Virus record (IMG/VR): IMGVR_UViG_3300036781_000838
Location: 31,135-95,134 of that record
Source of the DNA: a virus
Reading direction: 5' to 3' (one strand)
Length of the DNA stretch: 64,000 bases
Below the pieces are notes generated by a model. That model was not told the origin of the DNA and ran no database searches. It saw nothing but the letters and a program-made list of their open reading frames with translations. Within the stretch, counting starts at the first letter, position 1. Each line of letters begins with the position of its first letter. The translations under genes and the position numbers were made by a program. Positions 51,235 through 59,376 of the stretch are shown here, one piece after another.

Positions 51235-51381
51235 ACTGAATATAATTGTTTAGACAATTTGGATAATTAGACAATAAAGATGTATATTCTAAATATACAA
51301 GGTTGTAGAATAGCAAATATAGAACTACAAATTGAATTCAACACATTTTTTGTTCCACCTCACGACATTTTTTTTGAAAAC
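51235..51381. promoter_or_regulatory. Divergent control region between early and lysis units
   Basis: 147 AT-rich bases between the DnaA-like gene (minus) and the lysis unit (plus). It holds two copies of TTAGACAAT (51250-51258 and 51267-51275), a perfect inverted repeat TGTATATT-cta-AATATACA at 51281-51299, and a TTGTAGAATA element at 51303-51312 pointing toward the lysis genes. No coding sequence is convincing here. Confidence 0.6.
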
Positions 51382-51960
51382 ATGAATGCGACTACGGCTA
51401 CCAGCCTGATAGCGTCTGTGATCACCTCGATAACGACCCTGACCGGCATATGGCTATCTGAAAAAATAAGAGCAGGCAAGAAACCGGATTTGGCTGATCC
51501 GGACTTTGAAGATTTATTGAAACCTGTGCTGGATATCATCCAGGAAGAAAGCCAGGCAAACCGGGTTTTCTTTTGGGAGGGGAAAAATGGCTCCAATACA
51601 TTAAGCGGATATCATATTAAAACATTGAATATGATGGTGGAGTCAAATGCGCAAGGGGTCCAGAACATTCGATCTGAGCTGCAGGATGTACCGGCTGATA
51701 CATTTAAACGCAATATGAAGAAACTGGCCATGGTCGATGACTATATGGTTTCTTATGAGCATTTAGAAAACGATGAATTGGCTTACCTGTACCAGGGATA
51801 CGGTATTGAAACCCTGATTGCCTTTAAAATCCGGACAAAATTCGATAAATGGACCGGTCTGCTTATGGTGTCTTTTGATAAACACCGCGAATTTTCTGAA
51901 ATAGAACTGTCCTGGTTAAAGACCCAGGCTGGCCGAATAAGTGCGATTTTAAAAAAATAA
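51382..51960 (+). CDS. Membrane-anchored GAF-like protein, candidate holin or lysis regulator
   Basis: 192 residues from the ATG at 51382; an upstream in-frame ATG at 51280 would run through the control region and is less likely. Residues 5-25 (ATSLIASVITSITTLTGIWL) form one transmembrane helix. The C-terminal part (residues 40-190) resembles a GAF sensor domain, with IETLIAFKIRTKFDKWTGLLMVSF near the end. It is the first gene of a spanin/endolysin cassette, where a holin is expected. A single membrane helix at the N-terminus fits a class III holin or a membrane-tethered regulator. Function is inferred from position. Confidence 0.65.
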   Translation: MNATTATSLIASVITSITTLTGIWLSEKIRAGKKPDLADPDFEDLLKPVLDIIQEESQANRVFFWEGKNGSNTLSGYHIKTLNMMVESNAQGVQNIRSELQDVPADTFKRNMKKLAMVDDYMVSYEHLENDELAYLYQGYGIETLIAFKIRTKFDKWTGLLMVSFDKHREFSEIELSWLKTQAGRISAILKK

Positions 51961-51963
51961 CCT

Positions 51964-52536
51964 ATGAAAAACTACCTTTTGTTTGCGCTCCTTCTTGTAG
52001 GAGCAACTTCCTGTAACCCATTGCAAAAGGTCCTTCGGGATCCTGCCAAGCTCCAGGCTGCCGGCAGACAGTGGGAGAAGTCAAATCCTTGTGTTGTAGA
52101 CAGTGTAACCACCTTTTTACCCGGGAAGGAAACTGTCGTTATCGATTCTTCTGCTTACAGGGCTTACCGGGATAGCATTTTAAGCCAAAAATTGATTGTT
52201 TTAGGCCCTGATTGTGCCAGGTATCAGCATCTCTTTGACAGCCTTTCCCGAAGAGCGCCAGTGGTTATTACAGCTTTAAAAACCTTCCACGATACCTTGG
52301 AGGTTGCAAAGCGCGATATGCGACACGAAAAGATCCTGGGCGACTCGGTTGACTATTACACCGGCCAAACCATCCTCTTTAGGGGAGAATTTAATGAAAG
52401 TCAGCAGCAACTTAAAGAAAAAGCCAACGAACTGCTGAAAGCAAAGGCAAAATTTATTCTATGGGTGACTATCCTGCTAATTGTTCTGGTAGGGTCCCAT
52501 ATACTTCGGTCTTATATCAAACTCCCTTTCCTATGA
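51964..52536 (+). CDS. Putative unimolecular spanin (lipoprotein with C-terminal TM)
   Basis: 190 residues. The N-terminus MKNYLLFALLLVGATSC is a lipoprotein signal with C17 as the acylated residue. A long periplasmic helical region follows, and a transmembrane helix FILWVTILLIVLVGSHIL lies near residues 163-180. An outer-membrane lipid anchor plus an inner-membrane helix in one chain is the design of u-spanins such as T1 gp11, which fuse the two membranes at lysis. It lies between the GAF-like protein and the endolysin. Start is in the CCTATG context; the stop overlaps the endolysin start. Confidence 0.7.
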   Translation: MKNYLLFALLLVGATSCNPLQKVLRDPAKLQAAGRQWEKSNPCVVDSVTTFLPGKETVVIDSSAYRAYRDSILSQKLIVLGPDCARYQHLFDSLSRRAPVVITALKTFHDTLEVAKRDMRHEKILGDSVDYYTGQTILFRGEFNESQQQLKEKANELLKAKAKFILWVTILLIVLVGSHILRSYIKLPFL

Positions 52537-53045
52537 TTACTATTAATGATGCCTGTATTCGCTTTATTAAGATACAGGAACAATTGGTACTTAAAGCCTA
52601 CCATGGGTCCGCTGATGCTCCTAATATTTATACCATTGGTTACGGAACTATTGTATACCCACCCAATTATATGAAGGGAAGAAGGGTTCAGCCGGGTGAC
52701 GTAATTACCGCTGATCAAGCGGAAGATTTTCTCCGGTATGAGGTAAATCTGAAAGCTGAGCTGATCGATCCTTATTTAAGGGACGATTTGACGCCTAATC
52801 AATTTGCCGCCCTGATTTCGTTCACCTATAATCTCGGGGAAGGCGCCTTGAAACAGTCCCATCTTCGGGCAAAAGTAAATGCCAACCCCGCAGACCCGTC
52901 AATTTTCACTTATACTCTCGCCGGTAACGGCCTTGCAGTGCCTGATAGCTGTGAATTTACCAAATGGTGTTACGCCAATGGTGTCATCGTCAATGGGCTA
53001 ATTAAAAGACGGATGCTGGAAGCAAACCTCTATAATTCGAACTAA
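52533..53045 (+). CDS. Endolysin, GH24 lysozyme
   Basis: 170 residues from the ATG at 52533, whose ATGA overlaps the spanin stop. It follows the T4-lysozyme plan: E16 in FIKIQEQL, D28 and T34 in NIYTIGYGT, then a helical lobe with TPNQFAALISFTYNLGEGAL and C-terminal KWCYANGVIVNGLIKRR. It has no signal peptide, so it needs a holin or other export route to reach the peptidoglycan. It is distinct from the virion lysozyme domain at the end of the gene at 3881. Confidence 0.88.
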   Translation: MITINDACIRFIKIQEQLVLKAYHGSADAPNIYTIGYGTIVYPPNYMKGRRVQPGDVITADQAEDFLRYEVNLKAELIDPYLRDDLTPNQFAALISFTYNLGEGALKQSHLRAKVNANPADPSIFTYTLAGNGLAVPDSCEFTKWCYANGVIVNGLIKRRMLEANLYNSN

Positions 53046-53083
53046 AGCGCCTGGCTGGTTGGCGACAATAACCAGTTTATCCT

Positions 53084-53527
53084 ATGAGTAATGTCTATAT
53101 CAGACCCGGTTTTTGGGTCCGAACAGTTGAAGCCGTTAAAGGCGCCCTGGATATCCGAGCTGTAGTCAGGGAAATTCTGACTGCGATAAATGTGCCTTAC
53201 AGTGATTCTTGCTGTACTCCGGATGTAAACACACAACCTGTTCGGTTTAATGCCAGTTCTTCTTCTGCAGAGCATTTTAATGGAACTTCCTGGGTCGCTT
53301 TTGCAACCGGAGGCTCTGTTGGTCCTGGAACGGTAGGCGGAGTCGTTCCCCAGGCTATGATGTTTGACTCGCTTACTGCGAATATTAATGCCAAGGCGCA
53401 ATTTCAGGATGCCCCAGCAGCTGCCAATTCTCCTGGCTCTCCTGGACAAATAGCTTTTGATGCAGCCTATTTTTACCTATGTGTGGCAACGGATACATGG
53501 ATGAGGGTTGCTATGGCCTCCTGGTAA
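53084..53527 (+). CDS. Small fibre-like structural protein (147 aa)
   Basis: 147 residues. Gly/Ser/Ala-rich middle and the ending YFYLCVATDTWMRVAMASW, a C-terminal pattern (xxCVATxTWxRVxxxxW) common at the tips of trimeric phage fibres and decoration proteins. Likely a virion surface or fibre component; no chaperone or lyase motif visible. Start is in the CCTATG late context. It closes the plus-strand lysis unit and is followed by a bidirectional terminator. Confidence 0.65.
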   Translation: MSNVYIRPGFWVRTVEAVKGALDIRAVVREILTAINVPYSDSCCTPDVNTQPVRFNASSSSAEHFNGTSWVAFATGGSVGPGTVGGVVPQAMMFDSLTANINAKAQFQDAPAAANSPGSPGQIAFDAAYFYLCVATDTWMRVAMASW

Positions 53528-53541
53528 TCGCAAAAGGAGAG

Positions 53542-53568
53542 ACTACCAGGTTAGATGCGCCTGGTAGT
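53542..53568. terminator. Bidirectional terminator between convergent units
   Basis: Perfect 9-base arms ACTACCAGG / CCTGGTAGT around a 9-base loop, between the fibre-like gene (plus) and the uracil-DNA glycosylase gene (minus). It overlaps the last codons of the latter. No long T run on either side, so termination strength is uncertain. Confidence 0.55.
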
Positions 53569-54247
53569 TCGATCCTAAAATGGTGTTTACCTTCGTGAAC
53601 AGTTCCTGATGGTCCCATGGTTTACCGGTGTGGGCCATATCTGCCGGATGTTCGATAAGCATCTTATAATGGTGGTCCCCAATCAAATCTGAAAACCCAG
53701 CGGCATGGTCACCCAAAAAGATAAATACCAATCCCCGATTTTCGTAATTGATCGTGTCAAGAAGGTAGGTTGTAAATGGTTTCCATATATCTAAATGAGA
53801 ACCAGGGCTACCAATTTGACAAGTAAGGGCCGTATTAAGAAGCAAAATCCCTTGGTTTGACCATCGTTTCAGATCCACCTCTCTTCCATAGGTTTCCGGT
53901 AACTCAGTTTGAAGTGCATTAAATATCCGCCTGAGCGCAGGTTGTTCCTTCCCGGTTAAGCTACAGGAAAACGGTATACCGTCGGCGATCCCCAATTGAG
54001 GGTACGGATCAGTTGCAATAATGACCACTTTGAGTTCATCGTATGGACACTGCTCAAAGGCAGTTAACAGATTTCGAAGAGGAGGGGTGAACCTTTTTCC
54101 GATTTCTACCTGGGCGACCAAGTGGGCTATTATTAAATCGAAATCGCTTGAAAGTAAGAATCCTTTGAGCTTATTACTCCAACCGGAGGGCTTTAGCATG
54201 GCATAGAGTTGGTTTTTTACTTTTTCTATATCAATTACAGGTGTCAT
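53543..54247 (-). CDS. ung: Uracil-DNA glycosylase, family 1-like
   Basis: 234 residues. VVIIATDPYPQLGIADGIPFSC is the water-activating loop: D80 corresponds to the catalytic Asp of QDPYH, but Gln and His are replaced by Thr and Pro (TDPYP). SNQGILLLNTALT and VFIFLGDHAAGF match later family segments. The final minor-groove loop is EHPADMAHTGKPWDH in place of HPSPLS. It removes uracil from DNA, which suggests this phage does not use uracil-containing DNA itself. UDG genes are frequent in crAss-like genomes. Ends in TAG. Confidence 0.85.
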   Translation of the reverse strand: MTPVIDIEKVKNQLYAMLKPSGWSNKLKGFLLSSDFDLIIAHLVAQVEIGKRFTPPLRNLLTAFEQCPYDELKVVIIATDPYPQLGIADGIPFSCSLTGKEQPALRRIFNALQTELPETYGREVDLKRWSNQGILLLNTALTCQIGSPGSHLDIWKPFTTYLLDTINYENRGLVFIFLGDHAAGFSDLIGDHHYKMLIEHPADMAHTGKPWDHQELFTKVNTILGSNYQAHLTW

Positions 54248-54282
54248 GTTTTGACAGGATTATTCATGAATAAAGGATAAAA

Positions 54283-54549
54283 ATGGAACAAGTTGAGATA
54301 ATCAAACCAGGTGCTGTAGTGAATATTGCTATAGGAGATTCATATTATGGGAATCTTCAGGAGCTGACCGTATTTTATTCAAAAATGGTATCGCCTGAAG
54401 AACTGGCGTTACAGGTTAATAATATAAAAGAGAACAAACCATTATCCGAATGGGGGCATAACTTTAAAACGCTATTGACCCTCATCAATGAGGTAGAGAG
54501 CCAGGCAAAGGCCCAAAATCTGACCGAATTAGTTACCGTCAGTGCTTAA
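54283..54549 (+). CDS. Hypothetical small protein (88 aa)
   Basis: 88 residues. Starts with a beta strand (VEIIKPGAVVNIAIGDSYYGNL) and ends in a helix. No recognised motif. It is one of few plus-strand genes in this part and is divergent from the uracil-DNA glycosylase gene with only 35 bases between them, implying a compact divergent promoter. It converges on the 59-residue gene. Confidence 0.6.
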   Translation: MEQVEIIKPGAVVNIAIGDSYYGNLQELTVFYSKMVSPEELALQVNNIKENKPLSEWGHNFKTLLTLINEVESQAKAQNLTELVTVSA

Positions 54550-54560
54550 TTTTCTTACTT

Positions 54561-54740
54561 TTATAGCTCATCCTTTATGCCCTTTCGCACAAATTCTTCC
54601 AGCGACATCCCTTCGGGGTATTTGGATTTAGAATCTGTTATATAGAATGCCTGCAATTTCTCCGCTATATTAAGGCAGATAGTGAAAAGCTGATCGTCGG
54701 TGTATTGAATTCCGAATGTTTCATCATCATTAGTGCTCAT
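54561..54740 (-). CDS. Small hypothetical protein (59 aa)
   Basis: 59 residues. Acidic start MSTNDDETFG, a helix QLFTICLNIAEKLQAFYI, and MSLEEFVRKGIKDEL at the end, resembling the short helical tail of antitoxin- or DUF-type proteins. Converges on the 88-residue gene with an 11-base gap. Not recognised. Confidence 0.5.
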   Translation of the reverse strand: MSTNDDETFGIQYTDDQLFTICLNIAEKLQAFYITDSKSKYPEGMSLEEFVRKGIKDEL

Positions 54741-54799
54741 AACTGATTGTTACCTAAATAATGAGGCAATTTAAAGAATACGGTTAATTTTGCCCTGAA

Positions 54800-55225
54800 T
54801 TAATTGTAGTGTTTGCAGGTCGGGCATTTGATATGTACCATACTCAAGTCATGAATTTGGTTATCATAGATAGTAATTTCCTCGTCATCAAACTCTTGTT
54901 GGTCTATCACCCAATCCGCTTCTGGTGATAACTCACCCACAATTAGGTAATAATCTGGATCCTTTATAAACTTTTCAGGTTCTCCTCCGATTTTTAGCCT
55001 GCCCCAACTGCCAGAAGCGGTTTCAAAAGCAACATGATCCCCGATGGACAAACCTGCTTTATCTCTGCTTAGTACCAGGAATTGCATATGTTCCTCCCGC
55101 TCTTGTTTATGGATTTCCAGGTCTTTCAAATACTGATGAGGAAAGTCAGTATCGTATGTATAATCATGAAGGTTGGGTGCTGCCCCCTTGAATATAGAAA
55201 TCTGTTTGGCGAAATATTTTTTCAT
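54800..55225 (-). CDS. Hypothetical protein with C-terminal cysteines (141 aa)
   Basis: 141 residues from the ATG at 55225, preferred because it directly follows the upstream stop; a start at 55261 would overlap that gene. The end KCPTCKHYN holds a CxxC knuckle. The centre (GDHVAFETASGSWGRLKI, YYLIVGELSPEADWV) looks beta-rich. It is the third of three similar-sized genes in a row. Function unknown. Confidence 0.65.
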   Translation of the reverse strand: MKKYFAKQISIFKGAAPNLHDYTYDTDFPHQYLKDLEIHKQEREEHMQFLVLSRDKAGLSIGDHVAFETASGSWGRLKIGGEPEKFIKDPDYYLIVGELSPEADWVIDQQEFDDEEITIYDNQIHDLSMVHIKCPTCKHYN

Positions 55226-55229
55226 TTTA

Positions 55230-55688
55230 TTAATATTGCGCTTCGGTAATTTCGGATCCAAGATGTTCCGCTTGTTTATAGATGCTGTCTAATGAAATAG
55301 AGACCTTTTCGAATTTGGAATTTATCGCCAGAGAATACCCGTTGATATAACGTGATTTCTCATTTCCAACGTGTATCCAAATGAAAACCTGCCCAGGTTG
55401 CAAAATGGATGCAATGGTTTCCGGGAATCCAGGTAGCTCTTGCTCTTCGTCCATAATGACTGGGGCTGTACCTTCTTCCCGCATGATTATTTCCAATATG
55501 GCAACTTCTTCCTCGGTCTCCGGAGTGAATACGCTGTTTACATCCCCATCTTCGCCATTTGCAAGGAAACATACATAGTTTTCTTTTTCAACTATTGCAA
55601 CGCCATATATACGTGCAAATAGTTTAGCCTTCTCTTTGTCAATTACCCGAATATAATTACTCCGGCCTTTTCCATAATAATTAGACAT
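55230..55688 (-). CDS. Hypothetical protein (152 aa)
   Basis: 152 residues. Basic start SNYYGKGRSNYIRVIDKEK, acidic middle (NGEDGD ... PETEEEVAILE), and a beta-rich C-terminal half. No motif recognised. Overlaps the upstream gene by 8 bases. Confidence 0.65.
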   Translation of the reverse strand: MSNYYGKGRSNYIRVIDKEKAKLFARIYGVAIVEKENYVCFLANGEDGDVNSVFTPETEEEVAILEIIMREEGTAPVIMDEEQELPGFPETIASILQPGQVFIWIHVGNEKSRYINGYSLAINSKFEKVSISLDSIYKQAEHLGSEITEAQY

Positions 55689-56127
55689 TTGCGTCCATTT
55701 TGTTTTTGATTAATTGTAGGGCATATATAAATCCATCCAGGGCATCGTTCGGAATTTGTAGGCGGCAACGTGCCAATCCTTTGGTATTCATCGGAGTCAG
55801 TGAGACAGTCTGTTCTGTCAACGACTCCAGGATCTCTACCCCTATCATTCGGCCACTACCATTCCTACCCACATAAGTTGTTTCCTTTTTAAACAGAATT
55901 ACAGGTCCCATTTTATTTTGTTTTGCCCAAGCCTGGGCTGATTCATGTTCACAATAGAGCTTCCCTTTTTTATTGATATCGGCTACCCGTTCATCGGAAA
56001 TATTCTTTACACTAATTAGGCTAAAGCAGAAATAGTTTTCTGTAACACCTGGCCTTCCGCGATAAATGATTACCTTATTTCCGTCATGTAGTAATATGGT
56101 TTTATATTTTCGATAGTAAGAAGGCAT
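55681..56127 (-). CDS. Hypothetical protein (148 aa)
   Basis: 148 residues. Alternating strands and basic residues, with a helix DALDGFIYALQLIKNKM at the end. No known motif. Start preceded by an A/T-rich leader typical of early genes here (AAATTAAA before ATG). Confidence 0.65.
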   Translation of the reverse strand: MPSYYRKYKTILLHDGNKVIIYRGRPGVTENYFCFSLISVKNISDERVADINKKGKLYCEHESAQAWAKQNKMGPVILFKKETTYVGRNGSGRMIGVEILESLTEQTVSLTPMNTKGLARCRLQIPNDALDGFIYALQLIKNKMDANV

Positions 56128-56158
56128 TTTAATTTAAAAATTGATTTAAGGTTGCTCT

Positions 56159-56518
56159 CTATTCATCACTTTCCTGATCATTTTTTTCTTTAAGTAGTTC
56201 GGCAATATCTTCAGGGTCAACTACTTCAATCTCCTGTACGTCTTCTTCAGGGGTCCTGGGCACTTCTGCAATAATATATCCCAGTCGATTTATGAAGTGG
56301 AAGCCACTAACCACGCTAGGTACAGAACCATCTCCATCGAGGACTGTCCAGATGGACAAGGGATCCTGTTTCTCGACATATTCAAGCTCTTGGCCATATG
56401 TCTCATACATAAAATCATTAAATGCAGCAGATTCAACCAGGTGATTCCTTTGCGGACTGAATTTCTCCTCAAACTCGGTCCAGGTTAATTGTGTGTATAG
56501 GTTTTCCTTCTTTTTCAT
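56159..56518 (-). CDS. Hypothetical acidic protein (119 aa)
   Basis: 119 residues. N-terminal polar helix, WTVLDGDGSVPSVVSGFHFINRLGYIIAEVP as a beta-rich core, and a strongly acidic tail (EIEVVDPEDIAELLKEKNDQESDE). Could be a small DNA-mimic-like or partner-binding protein; nothing firm. Confidence 0.6.
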   Translation of the reverse strand: MKKKENLYTQLTWTEFEEKFSPQRNHLVESAAFNDFMYETYGQELEYVEKQDPLSIWTVLDGDGSVPSVVSGFHFINRLGYIIAEVPRTPEEDVQEIEVVDPEDIAELLKEKNDQESDE

Positions 56519-56522
56519 GGTA

Positions 56523-57176
56523 TTACCCTTTAAGGATTTCCTTTTTTAATTGTTGTAATAATATTTTTGGTAGTGAGTCACTTTCGACTCCCTGCAGAGT
56601 ATTTATGGCAGCAGCAACGATTTCGGCATTTAAATCAATCCATGCACCGATTTGGGCAGTCGGATATTTGGGTATGTTGCAAAGCTCAGAAGGTGTCGTA
56701 ACCATCCACTTTCGGCAACTCATAGGTCGTACCGGGTAAATGGTGCACAAATTATCCTTGGATAAGAAAGTGCAGGTTGCAAGGGCAGGAGTAAAGGCCA
56801 GTTCTGTTTTGGGAATGGTGCTTTGCAGCAATAAATACGCCTGGTTGATGACGATATTGTTTTGTTTACAGAAATCAATAATCAATTCAACCTCCATAGG
56901 CGTCACATCGACGTTCATCCGGCAACAGTGGGCACATCCTTTATAACAAGAAATCTGTTGATCTTCCCTCAACTCTGCCATGAGTTTGTCGATTAGTATA
57001 TAGGAAACAGTGAGAACGGTGTGTTTTGTCTTGTCTCTTCGTTGCAGGTCTTCAAAAGTTTGCAATTGTTCGACTATCCTTTCGGCTACTTCCTGGAGAC
57101 TATTTTCTTCCGGATATGCCTCGATGAAATTGAGTATTGTTGAGGTCAGTGCGATATTCACAATTCTTTTGTCCAT
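56523..57176 (-). CDS. YkgJ-family zinc/iron-cluster protein
   Basis: 217 residues. YKGCAHCCRMNVDVTPMEVELI (C-x2-CC) followed by CTFLSKDNLCTIYPVRPMSCRKW is the cysteine pattern of the CxxxCxxCC/YkgJ family, which binds a metal cluster. Such proteins are of unknown biochemical role. The N-terminal 80 residues are a helical extension. Located four bases from the 119-residue gene downstream. Confidence 0.8.
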   Translation of the reverse strand: MDKRIVNIALTSTILNFIEAYPEENSLQEVAERIVEQLQTFEDLQRRDKTKHTVLTVSYILIDKLMAELREDQQISCYKGCAHCCRMNVDVTPMEVELIIDFCKQNNIVINQAYLLLQSTIPKTELAFTPALATCTFLSKDNLCTIYPVRPMSCRKWMVTTPSELCNIPKYPTAQIGAWIDLNAEIVAAAINTLQGVESDSLPKILLQQLKKEILKG

Positions 57177-57196
57177 AATTGGTTATTTGAGCGGGA

Positions 57197-57535
57197 TTAT
57201 TTTTTCTTGAGAGGTTCAAAATTCTCAAGACAAACAAATTCAATCCCGGGGTACGTTTCCGCGACATGATTTCGTTGTAAAACGTCATATGCTTCCGCAC
57301 AGATCCGGTATTGAACTATTAATTTGTTGTTTACAGATAGCTCCAGGTGCATCTTCCAGAAGTCCGGTGATAAGCTTGCGCAAAAACAGCGCAGCCGTAT
57401 TTCTGCTTGATATTTACTGTTTTTTCGGAAATACCATCTTTTCCAGGCTTTAATTTGAACGTAACAGGAGGCTAACTCAAATTCATATTCACCATCAATG
57501 GCAACCATTTTTTCACCATCAAATATTCGTTTCAT
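57197..57535 (-). CDS. Hypothetical protein (112 aa)
   Basis: 112 residues from the ATG at 57535, which overlaps the preceding stop as ATGA; a start at 57565 would overlap the zinc-ribbon gene more. Beta-rich with several Cys (YEFELASCYVQIKAWKRWYF, RLRCFCASL). Ends in Lys-rich EPLKKK. Not recognised. Confidence 0.6.
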   Translation of the reverse strand: MKRIFDGEKMVAIDGEYEFELASCYVQIKAWKRWYFRKNSKYQAEIRLRCFCASLSPDFWKMHLELSVNNKLIVQYRICAEAYDVLQRNHVAETYPGIEFVCLENFEPLKKK

Positions 57536-57663
57536 TTGGCTTCTGCTTGAAAATGTATGTGACAAGTGTCGCAGTGCTGGGACATTCTTAAATCAAACCA
57601 GCAGCCGCAAAATTTGCACTGGTGCCACACTTCATGGTTAAATAGCCGCATTATTGCTTTCAT
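57532..57663 (-). CDS. Small zinc-ribbon protein (43 aa)
   Basis: 43 residues with two knuckles, CKFC at 16-19 and CDTC at 31-34, the spacing of a rubredoxin-like zinc ribbon. Both ends overlap neighbours by ATGA junctions, which argues that it is a real translated gene of this operon. Confidence 0.6.
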   Translation of the reverse strand: MKAIMRLFNHEVWHQCKFCGCWFDLRMSQHCDTCHIHFQAEAK

Positions 57664-58052
57664 TGTAAGGATAGATTTACTTTTTGACCAATATCAATGG
57701 CAGCATGGATGGCTAAATCAAGCTCATCGTAGCTACAGTCACCAAAACTTTTACAAACCAGCGATTCTTTTTCAGAATGCCGATGCGTAAAGCACAAGCC
57801 AGCTTTTTCCTTTACCAGGTATTTCATAATAGCTGGATCTTCCCCTATGTGATTGGCCAAGGCCCGGATCATTACGTGGACCTTGGCCAATTGACTAAGT
57901 AGACCATTATCGTTTATTGACTCCATAAAAACCTCTATGGTGGTCCCTTCCCCGATTTTGGACTTAAATTCAGTGAACTGTTTTTCTGTCTTTGGGTTAA
58001 CAGGAACCAGCTTGCCGCTTTTTTTACTGAGCTTCCCGTAGAACGAGATCAT
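57660..58052 (-). CDS. NinB-like recombination-associated protein (130 aa)
   Basis: 130 residues. LAKVHVMIRALANHIGEDPAIMKYLVKEKAGL followed by KSFGDCSYDELDLAIHAAIDIG recalls the NinB/single-strand-DNA-binding recombination protein family and a conserved gene of crAss-like phages. NinB of lambda assists recombination by binding single strands. Overlaps the helicase stop by four bases. The assignment is by pattern memory and needs a profile search. Confidence 0.6.
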   Translation of the reverse strand: MISFYGKLSKKSGKLVPVNPKTEKQFTEFKSKIGEGTTIEVFMESINDNGLLSQLAKVHVMIRALANHIGEDPAIMKYLVKEKAGLCFTHRHSEKESLVCKSFGDCSYDELDLAIHAAIDIGQKVNLSLQ

Positions 58053-59365
58053 AGTCGGACCATTTTTGTGGTGGGTAACGCATACGATTTGACCGGATTT
58101 TCCAAGAATTTGTAATGCCTGAACGGGAAGCCCGAATAGCCGTCTTCTATATGTGAAAAAAAGACTACCGATCCGTTGTAGATGTATAATTCCTTATCCG
58201 GGTGTAGGCTTTTGATCCAGGTGAGCTTATTGTAAATTTTACCCTGAAAGATATAGTTGATTTTATGCTGCTCCAGTGACCTGCACGCTTTATCCACCCA
58301 TAGTTCCATCTGGGTACCTTTTAAACAAGCAATATGAATCTGGGATTTTTGACCTGCAAACTCATATAGAAGAGACCTTCCGAGCTTTTGGTGCAGGGTT
58401 TCGGTGTTACTTTCATACGAATGGAAAATAACTTTGTGCAGTCCCTTGATGGTCACGCCTGCCTGGACACAATTTACTACCGCCATGTGGCCCTCCGTAG
58501 ACTCTTTAAACTGTGCCAGAACCTCTTCTTCCTTATTTTTGGAGTGATAGCTTACACTGGAAAGTTGATCGGCTATATCAGTTCTAAGGGTGTATATGAG
58601 CAGCTTATCTGTTTCGAATTTCTTTATTAACCGCTGGGTATAGTTGAGCAGTGTAGGCGAATTGTACAGGAAATTAGTGCGCAAGGACATATACTTTTTG
58701 AATATAGCTGTCCATTTACCTATTTCCTGTGAATCACCATCTTCCATGGCCAGGAGCTTCTTCGCTTCGGCTTCCACCATCTGCTCTGTATAATGGGTAT
58801 ATACCGAGTCTTCCGTTCCATAGAATGTTCTGCCAAACTGTTCAAAAGGCATTGCGTCGCGCTTATCCAGGTCAATATAATGGACAAATATTTCGTAGTC
58901 TTTTACCAGTTTGTCTTTTATCGCATCTGCGATGGTATAGGTGAGTCCGACCTTCCAGTTTAATAGGGTTTCGAACTTTTTCTTTGTCTTATCGCTTAGT
59001 GTACCGGTTAACCCGACTCGCTTGCGGTAAGTTATTGTGCGCAGTGAGGCTATTTGATTTGCCGACTGGCATAATTGGGGTTCATCTACGATAACAAAGT
59101 CAAAATATCGATTTCTATACTTATGCAGGCTGTTTTTGGTGGTGAATGTAATATTGGTCGATAGGGGGATAAACTTCATTAATTCTTCCTCCCAGCTCTT
59201 CTTGACGTCGAGGAGTGGATAAACGACCAATACGGAATCTCCTGCTTCGATGGCTTTAAGGGCCACCCTTGTTTTACCAACTCTTATTGATACCAGGAGT
59301 ATAATGTCTCTTACAGTCAGTACATGCGCTGCCATTTTATCCTGGACCTGGTCTCTAATGTCCAT
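58049..59365 (-). CDS. SF2 (SNF2-like) DNA helicase
   Basis: 438 residues. Motif I is VSIRVGKTR with K31, a variant of GxGKT. Motif II is VIVDEPQL (DEPQ, 94-97). Motif III-like VGLTGTLSDK follows. The second RecA domain carries LLIYTLRTDIADQL, then HMAVVNCVQAGVTIKGLHKVIFHS and LHQKLGRSLLY (motif VI, Q-x2-GR). This type lies in the replication half of crAss-like phages. It may drive replication initiation or branch migration. It is operonic with the NinB-like gene. Confidence 0.85.
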   Translation of the reverse strand: MDIRDQVQDKMAAHVLTVRDIILLVSIRVGKTRVALKAIEAGDSVLVVYPLLDVKKSWEEELMKFIPLSTNITFTTKNSLHKYRNRYFDFVIVDEPQLCQSANQIASLRTITYRKRVGLTGTLSDKTKKKFETLLNWKVGLTYTIADAIKDKLVKDYEIFVHYIDLDKRDAMPFEQFGRTFYGTEDSVYTHYTEQMVEAEAKKLLAMEDGDSQEIGKWTAIFKKYMSLRTNFLYNSPTLLNYTQRLIKKFETDKLLIYTLRTDIADQLSSVSYHSKNKEEEVLAQFKESTEGHMAVVNCVQAGVTIKGLHKVIFHSYESNTETLHQKLGRSLLYEFAGQKSQIHIACLKGTQMELWVDKACRSLEQHKINYIFQGKIYNKLTWIKSLHPDKELYIYNGSVVFFSHIEDGYSGFPFRHYKFLENPVKSYALPTTKMVRL

Positions 59366-59376
59366 ATATATTATTA

